Below the pieces are notes generated by a model. The model had not been told where the DNA came from. It did no database searches and saw nothing but the letters and a program-made list of their open reading frames with translations. Both the position numbers and the translations under genes were made by a program. Shown here piece by piece: positions 57,392 through 64,000 of a stretch of 64,000 nucleotides of DNA (its first letter is position 1; each line of letters starts with the position of its first letter). The stretch comes from Selaginella moellendorffii (Eukaryota; Streptophyta; Lycopodiopsida; Selaginellales; Selaginellaceae). The stretch is from the NCBI RefSeq assembly GCF_000143415.4, contig NW_003314289.1:1420293-1484292 (forward strand). Reading direction: 5' to 3'.

Positions 57392-59883
57392 ATGGGGTTT
57401 CTCTACGCCTACGCGCTCGTCTTCTATGCGCTGTTCGTCTGGCGCTCGATCGATCTCTCCTCAGGTATGCGATGAACGCGATCGATCCAAGCTCACAGAT
57501 TTCGGGAAATGCGAGGGCAGGGAAGGAGGCTTGGGGGCTGCGGGGATTGAGAAGGGGCTGGATTTTGGAGCGCAATGTGGTAATCCAGAATCTTTCCCCT
57601 TTTTGCGGTGTTCTTGCTGAAATTTTGTTGCTATAGGATCTCTCTGATGCGCAATGGCGGAATTTTCGAGCAAATCTCCCAGCCCTGACGATCGTCCTGG
57701 GAGGTTTCACGGTTTTAAGCTTGATCCTTACGCATGGTTTGAGGTTTGGAGGCAAAGGAATGTCGCGCTATTGGCTTGTAGTTTCGACCATCTTTCTGGC
57801 ATACATGCACGAATGCTGGTGAGTTTTTTGGTTCCTTCTCTTTGTCTCTCTTTTCTTATGAGCTTTCGAATGCCAGTATTGTATTTATAGTTGCTATAGC
57901 GGCTGGAAACTTCGCTCTCACAAAGGTCGTTTATTGCTCTTTTTGTTCGATCTTTTTTTCTCAAAGGTTGTGATCTCGTTTGTGCTAGATTGCAGGTGGA
58001 AGGTCCTTCTTTCCGATTCTTCTTTGGAGCTACAACTTGGCATTTCTCATACTAAATAGAGTCTACGAGGGCTACTCCTTTACGTCTCTTGGGTATGCTA
58101 GTGCTCGTTTTTCCTTTACTTGAATTTATCATTTCTTGTATAGAGAGGCTTTTGCAAGGCTTGACAAACATCGGGGTGCAATGCGGTGGCATATCAGTTT
58201 CAATTTTGGTATGACAAGAGTTTCATTTTTCCCCTTTTTTTTTTTTTTTCTCTAAATTCTCCATTTTAGTTATGCTACGAATGGTGAGCTTTGGCCTAGA
58301 TTACCATTGGACTCGTTGTTGTCGACCGTCGGCTATTAATTGGGAGGTTTGTTTGCTCCTTGTTTGGGTTTCCTCTTCTCATGTTGTAAAACTTTTTAGA
58401 AGCACAACGCTACTTGCAGTGAGTGCCAAACTGGTAACCCGTGCAACCTCTCGCGTCAGGTAATATTTTTGATGCAGCTTTTGAGCCAGCACTACTTACT
58501 GTAACTTTAGGAGAAAGTCTTACCGGAAAATGCCTATGGCTTGACAGCGTACTTCAGCTATTTGTTCTATGCACCGCTCTACATCGCTGGCCCGGTTGTT
58601 AGCTTCAACTCGTTTTCTTCACAGGCAAGTTCTTTTCGCCCTTTGAGTTTTGATGTTTAAAGATCTCTAATGCAGATTGAGAATCCGCGGATAGGCTACA
58701 AGCAGGCTGGTGCCTACGGTATCAGGTGGCTTGCTTGCCTGCTACTTATGGAACTTATGACACACTATTTTTACTATAACGCATTTGCTACGAGCAGGGT
58801 TTGGCCAAAGCTGTCACCCGTGCAAATCTTTATCGTTGGCTATGGAGTAAGTGCGAGCAGTTTTTGTACCTTGTTGAGTAACTTTCGTTCTTTTTGCAGG
58901 TGCTCAACTTCATGTGGCTAAAGTTTCTTTTGATCTGGAGGTTCTTCCGATTCTGGGCCCTGGTATGCCGTACTTTCTCGCTTGTGATGTGTTTTTAAGC
59001 TCTTTGATAGATGTGCGGTGTAGAGTCACCCGAAAACATGCTACGCTGTGTGAACAACTGCTATGACCTAGAGGGGTTTTGGAAGAGCTGGCATGCATCT
59101 TACAATCGCTGGCTCGTAAGGTGTGAAATTTGTCGTGCTTTCCCTTTCAATACATCCTCTTAAACTTCTTTTTTTTTTGTTGAAGATATATTTACATTCC
59201 TCTTGGCGGCTCTAGATGGAAACTTCTCAACGTATGGATTATCTTCACGTTTGTTGCATTGTGGCACGACTTAGAATGGTAAGTAACAACCGAACTTTAT
59301 CCTCATTAACGCTTGCTAACTTGTCGATGCTACAGGAAACTTCTCTCTTGGGCCTGGATGACGTGTTTACTCTGGTTGCCAGAAGGCTTGATGAAGCTTT
59401 CTCTTCGCTTGAAACAGGTATCTTGTTTTTATTTCCGTTTTAGCGTGACACGAGTTTTTTAGATGCAAAAACTGCAAAAGAATTCGCCAGCGTTATTCAC
59501 TGAAGGCTGTGCCATTGCCAGTGCCCTCAACATAACCGGCTTGATGGTATGAATCACTTTAGATTCATAGTTCTTACTAGTGCTGAGACTGGCAGATGGC
59601 AAACCTCATCGGATTCGTCGTTGGCCCGGCGGGATTTAAAGAGCTGATTAGTAAGCTCTTTGTGAAGCAGAGTATGCTCTCTCTATTTTCCTGTTTTTGG
59701 AATGGTTTTAACGAGACTGTTTTGCAGACGCTTGGCTTTGTCTCGGGATTTTCTTCTCTTTCTACGTGGGTGCCAAGGTGAGGATTGGAACGTTTTTTCT
59801 TCCTTTGCTCTTATTCTTCATGCATTGTGCAGCTTATGTTTCGAGTGAGGGAGGCCGAAGCTTATAAAGATAAAAAACGGTGA
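57392..59883 (+). CDS. GUP1: GUP1-type membrane-bound O-acyltransferase (18 exons)
   Basis: Multi-pass ER protein of the MBOAT family; yeast Gup1 remodels GPI-anchor lipids. Exons: 57392-57464, 57521-57579, 57637-57818, 57877-57925, 57989-58092, 58144-58208, 58270-58346, 58400-58459, 58511-58624, 58676-58846, 58900-58962, 59011-59120, 59186-59278, 59336-59417, 59463-59546, 59596-59671, 59728-59777, 59833-59883; 520 aa. DLSDAQWRNFRANLPALTIV near the start, [52 protein letters not shown] with the MBOAT Asn/His region, and FTFVALWHDLEW with the catalytic His. Intron 9 uses a GC donor (cag|gcaagt). Exon 2 was placed because it restores both phase and the WGLRGLRRGWI homology. Confidence 0.92.
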
Positions 59884-60180
59884 CTATTTCGCTTTATCCT
59901 TTATCTAGACAACGCTTGGTTCGGGATAAACTTTCGAGCCAAGACGAAAAATGTTTCACCCCTCTGTATTCTCGACGGGAACCATCTGGAATGTATGCCT
60001 TTTACATTTTTTTCGTTCGTATTTCAGTCAGATTATCAACCAACGCAAGCTGTTCAGTTACTTCTAACTTTCATGCAAGCAAATGCAGCAGCAAGTTCTT
60101 CACAGCCTGTCAATCAATGGACTTGTGAGTTTGCTTTCGATTTAGTTCTTTAAGTCCTTGACAAAAATTTCTTTTTTCAC
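59884..60180 (+). other. Unassigned sequence after GUP1
   Basis: 60031-60121, after a ttcag, reads DYQPTQAVQLLLTFMQANAA and then SSSQPVNQW in one frame, exon-like but unrecognised. No partner exon could be joined with confidence. Confidence 0.3.
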
Positions 60181-60960
60181 AGGTGTTGAATTTGATGCAT
60201 CGATTCTGGGCCCTGGTATGTGTAGCCTACTTTCTAGCTTCTGATGCGTTAAGTGACGGCATTGGTGTGTGTTGCGTGAACAACTGCTGCCAGTTTCAGC
60301 TCGTCAGGCATGAACTTTTATCACTTTCGATGTAAAGCTATCACGAGTGGCTGTTGGTTGTAGATCTTTCGGCTGCTCTCAATAGAAACATGTTAACGTG
60401 TGGATGATCTTTCGCATTGCGTCACGACTTGGAATGGTAAGTGAGAGCCAGACTCTTGCGTTCCTACCCAAGCTTGCTAACTTGTAAACACGACAGGACA
60501 GGTCGTGTCTACTCTGGTTGCCAGAAGGCTTTGATGAAGCAAGCTTGTTGGCTTCAAACAGGTTCTTGCTCATAGTTTGACACACTTTGCAGATACAAAG
60601 TCTGCAAAAGAAGTGTGAATCACTTTCACTGATGGCCTTATCGGTTCTCGTTGTTGGCTCAGCGGGATCCAAAGCGACTCTCTTTCTGAAACAAAACGTG
60701 CTCTTATTCTATCTCTCTGTTTTTTAGTTTTGCTTGCTGGTTTACTGTTTTTTTTTTCCTTTTTGGTCATCTCAAGCGAGACCGCGCTTTGTCCCGGAAT
60801 TATTTCTCTCTTTCTACGTGGGAGTCAAGGTGACCATTCCTTTTCTAGCAGATGATATTTCTTTGTTCGCTCTTGGAATAACATTTGACGCTTTGTCCAG
60901 CTTATGTTTCGAGTCAGGGAAGCCAAATGTCATAACGATAAAAAGTGGCGACTGCGGCTG
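60181..60960 (+). pseudogene. Degenerate tandem copy of GUP1 exons 11-18
   Basis: Successive short matches to GUP1 in the same order: ttctgggccctggtatg (exon 11 end), a CVNNC-encoding segment (exon 12), aacgtgtggatgatctt and cacgacttggaatgg (exon 13, with the catalytic His codon context), tgtctactctggttgcc (exon 14), ctttctacgtggg (exon 17) and cagcttatgtttcgagt (exon 18). Intervening sequence is decayed and no frame runs through it. Confidence 0.85.
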
Positions 60961-62214
60961 GAAAGCTGGTTTGTTTCACATCCATTTATCCTTTGGTCTG
61001 TGACGAGATGATCGTTTTTTTTTACTAGGAATCCACAACACTACCTTGGCTGGATTGCAAAGTTTGATCCAGAGAAAGATTGCGGTCAAGTCAAGAGAAG
61101 AAAGAATCAAAGCTTTTGACAAAGAGAGTGAGGTACTTATCATCCGTGAGGAATTCTTTTCTCTTCCTTTTTATTTTTCTCAGTCCCATCAACAAGTTCT
61201 CGATGACGAATATGAAATCGCAAAGGTCTCATCGATTCTCCAAGTTCTTGGACCAGTCAAGCCATAAGAAATCTCCTTTCGGGTCACCAGGTGTGTTTCC
61301 ACTTGAGTTTTTTAATGGCTCCCTTGACAATGATCCATGTCTCCGTGAATAAACTTTTGCTTGCTTGCTTTGTTTGAATCGAGCACCAAGATCTTGAGTG
61401 GAGTTGAATACAAGCGCCATTGTTTTAATATTCTTCCTCTCATCCTTACGTAGGTACTTGGTGGAGTAATCAAACGTTGAAAGCAATGATAAAAAGCTGG
61501 ATAGTGGTACCCGAAATTTCTCGAGCATGGAGCCGGGGGAATCTTTTCGTTTCTTGACGAAGTGATTCTTTCTCTAGCAGGAGGGAATGGAGCATCTCAC
61601 GGACAAAGCCCTTAAAGCTGGGAAAAAAAAGAAGGTCGGATTTAAGTATCAAAGCACTAGCGAGCGACCCTCTTTGCTTTTAGGCAGTGGTGTTTGAGGT
61701 CACCATGCAAGCAAATCAAAAGTTGGCGAGATATTGGTAATCTACGCAAAAAGAAGGATCGGACTGGAACCCACACGCTATAAAGACACAGCACGCTCAA
61801 GAAGAATGGAAGAATTCCATGCAACTAGAGGAAAGAATGGAAGTACTCATACCTATGGTTGCTGATCAAAGAAAGATTTGGATGCGTCTATGAGGTTCTA
61901 TCATCAGTTTTGATTGCCAGGCGTGCGCAAACACGTATTTGATATGGTTTCTAGTTTAATCTATTATTAATAAGAATATATAAACAGTTTTGATATTGAT
62001 GTTAATAATTAAAAAAGCTGCATTAGATTTCAATCGCTTCTTAACATATTTGACGCGCTTCAGCTTTTGGAATGGAGCCCAGTGACAGTATAGCAAACGT
62101 ATCCACGGCGTATAAAGAGGAAAGTCCTAGCCTAGCGTACTTTCTCTTTTCTCTGTCTGGATAATTTCTTTTTACTTACTAAATTATCATTGGTAATAGC
62201 TAGAATAATTAAGT
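60961..62214 (+). other. Region without a confident gene; possible small exons
   Basis: 61043-61132, followed by gag|gtactt, encodes AGLQSLIQRKIAVKSREERI then KAFDKESE. 61183-61224, between a ctcag and a gtctc, encodes SHQQVLDDEYEIAK. These charged segments look like exons of a coiled-coil protein, but I do not recognise it and cannot place start or stop. 61300-62214 holds nothing recognisable. Confidence 0.3.
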
Positions 62215-64000
62215 TTGTCTCAGAGGCTAGGTTTGAAAAACTGGCGGGAAAAGCAGCCGTTTAAATTGCTGGGGTTTTTGTTGCTCAAGAACCCTAATCG
62301 CGTGTGGGGACAAGACGTAAGATCGGCGAACAGCGAGCGCAGCAGCGGCGCCCTGGCTCTCTCTGGCGCTCGCATTAATCTAGTACTCGCACTGGTAAGC
62401 GCCTCGTTCGTCTCTTCTTGGCATCTTGTTGGCCAATGGCTGTGTGCGATTCATACGGCTCCATTTGGTGGTACATATCTGATTCGCATTCAAATCGAGT
62501 CAAGTCCACCTCTTCTTTCCCCAGCGCCAGGCCTCCAGTGTGGAGCGAAATAGAAAGGCCATAGATTTGCTACGGGATTCCTTGTTTTCCCACCCCACCT
62601 CCTCGGTTCTCCAAGTTTTCTCCCAATTGTTTTTTCGCCCCCTTGCATGCTTTTATCTTTGTTTTTTTCGTGTTGGTGGAGCTCTGCCTGATTCTCTTAA
62701 GTATGAATCTCTCTTTTTCCTTTTTTTTTTTTTCCTCTCTTCTCGTTGGTGTTGTTGCTAAGCGTGCTGTGGAGCCTGGTCTTGTTCTTTTGGTGCTGGT
62801 GGTGCTCTGATTCTTCTTTCCTTCTTTCGTTGCTTGCTTTCGTGGGTCTCTTCTATATATGTGTACATATCTCTGGCAAGGATAGGACTTGGCATCTTCC
62901 ATATGTATGCGTCGTAGGACAGACCCAACATCTGGTGCAGAGCTGAGGAGTCCTTGCAAATGCACAGACGCGAGCAGTAGCGGCAGCAAACCAACTACCA
63001 TACAAATATGCTGCGAGCGATGCGATGATATCAAAACAAAGAGGGGGAAAAATCCATCCAAAAAGCCTGGCTTCGGCAATTACAACCTCGCGAGCTGGAC
63101 AGAGAAGGTGCCGCTTCATCTTCATACCATTTTGACATCAATCAGGCTCACCAGGTGTGTGTATGCTGCTCTAAGTATCTTTGCTCCTTTCGCTTCTCAA
63201 CTTGGCTTGATTGTTGGTACTTGCATTACCCATTTTCGTAAGCTGTGGTGGGATTCTTTCTCGTAGTTACTGTCGGGGCTTTGCGTGTGATTGTTCCATC
63301 TTTTCTCGTTTTAGCTAAAGCTGTACAGGCGGCTTTCTCTGTGAGTGCTGTTTCTTTCCTTTAGTTTACTTTTTCGGTCTTTTGCGTCGTCACTTTGCGT
63401 AGCTCCTCTGGTACAGTATGGGGGCGCACTCTGCATAATTCTGTGCATCTTGTAGAGCTACTAGTAGTAGTAGCAGTAGTAGTAGAAGGAAGTAGTAGTA
63501 GAAATCGTAGTCGAATGCTTTGCTGATACGATTCTTTCATACTAGTGCGTCTCTGCGTGTACTGTCTAGTTGGCAGCAGCAATACGTACAAGGCTCTGAT
63601 CCATTTTATCTTTTCAGTGAATCAGGAAGGGAGCGAGCGCTTGCCTACTGCTACTTATACTACGTTGTACAAGTCCTTAGAGCTTAACCAGGTTCCAGCG
63701 AATGTACACTGTAAACAAACAACTTGGAGTTTCCCAGACTTACAAGAGGACGACGACTCTACTCACAGGGAAAACCAGGACTCGAGGGTATATCAGACGA
63801 GGACAAAGGTTTTGATGCTGCTGGGCTCGTAGTGGAAACAAGGCTTCTCAACAAGTCAAGTGGTGGTGGCACTGGAGGAGGTACCTTTTAGCTAAGCTAA
63901 GAAGGAGCTCTATACACGGAAGAGGTAGAAGTCTAGAAGGCCGGAATTCGAGACAGGGCATGGGGACGAATACGAACTCGACGAGCATTACACCGGAAAA
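62215..64000 (+). other. Leader-like region at the window edge, no CDS supported
   Basis: From about 62230 the sequence looks like a transcribed leader (gggtttttg near 62270, pyrimidine tracts, acceptor-like cag sites). The frame at 62907-63155 (start MRRRTDPTSG) is open to a splice-like cag|gtgtgt, but matches nothing I know. A TAG-repeat microsatellite lies at about 63460-63500. This may be the 5' untranslated part of a gene that begins beyond the window. Confidence 0.3.
63460..63500. repeat. (TAG)n microsatellite
   Basis: Imperfect tagtagtag run, about 40 bp. Confidence 0.85.

Noticed and set aside
62570-63079. 169-codon minus-strand frame
   Set aside because: Low-complexity Lys/Glu-rich product of pyrimidine tracts on the plus strand; no homology and no splice support.

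Overview
The window looks like nuclear DNA of a lycophyte, most probably Selaginella (S. moellendorffii-like). The evidence is plant-only gene families (ethylene receptor, R2R3-MYB, PRMT10, PAR1, TOM9, GT29), very short introns (mostly 45-80 nt), many PPR genes and relics, and a Bowman-Birk-type inhibitor pair of the kind known from Selaginella. Two runs of N (210-309 and 36287-36814) are assembly gaps.

Layout. 1-7.4 kb: the end of a PPR gene, a five-exon Nudix hydrolase (-), a six-exon GT23-like fucosyltransferase (-) and a field of decayed PPR sequence. 7.4-8.3 kb: SEC61 gamma and a small LEA-like protein. 8.4-16 kb: a near-palindromic duplicated block. An intact PRMT10 gene sits in the middle. 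On each side lie, in mirror order, a Bowman-Birk-like gene, a PRMT10 3' fragment, a copy of an unrecognised exon and a tRNA-Gly(GCC). 16.4 kb: TOM9. 17-32 kb: three Ty3/gypsy elements. A chromovirus (17553-24039, 5-bp TSD) is nested inside a minus-strand element, and a second minus-strand relative follows. 32-35 kb: AT-rich, gene-poor DNA with a nepenthesin-type protease relic.

35-52 kb is gene-dense. A subgroup-14-type R2R3-MYB (+) and an ETR1-type ethylene receptor (-) converge in the 528-N gap. An Eps15/Pan1-like EH protein (+) shares a roughly 0.65 kb divergent promoter with the receptor. Then come a PAR1 protein with a long Pro/Ala-rich tail, an alpha/beta hydrolase, an intronless sialyltransferase-like GT29 gene, RPB11 (-) and an intronless subgroup-22-type R2R3-MYB (-). 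52-57 kb is intergenic. 57.4-59.9 kb holds an 18-exon GUP1-type MBOAT gene followed by a decayed tandem copy of its 3' half. 61-64 kb has no coding region I can defend.

Exon models were built by hand from open frames, splice-site consensus and phase. Across about 60 introns, five need a GC donor to keep the frame. The most interesting local signal is the Bowman-Birk pair: two otherwise almost identical inverted copies whose only amino-acid differences fall in or right beside the reactive loop.
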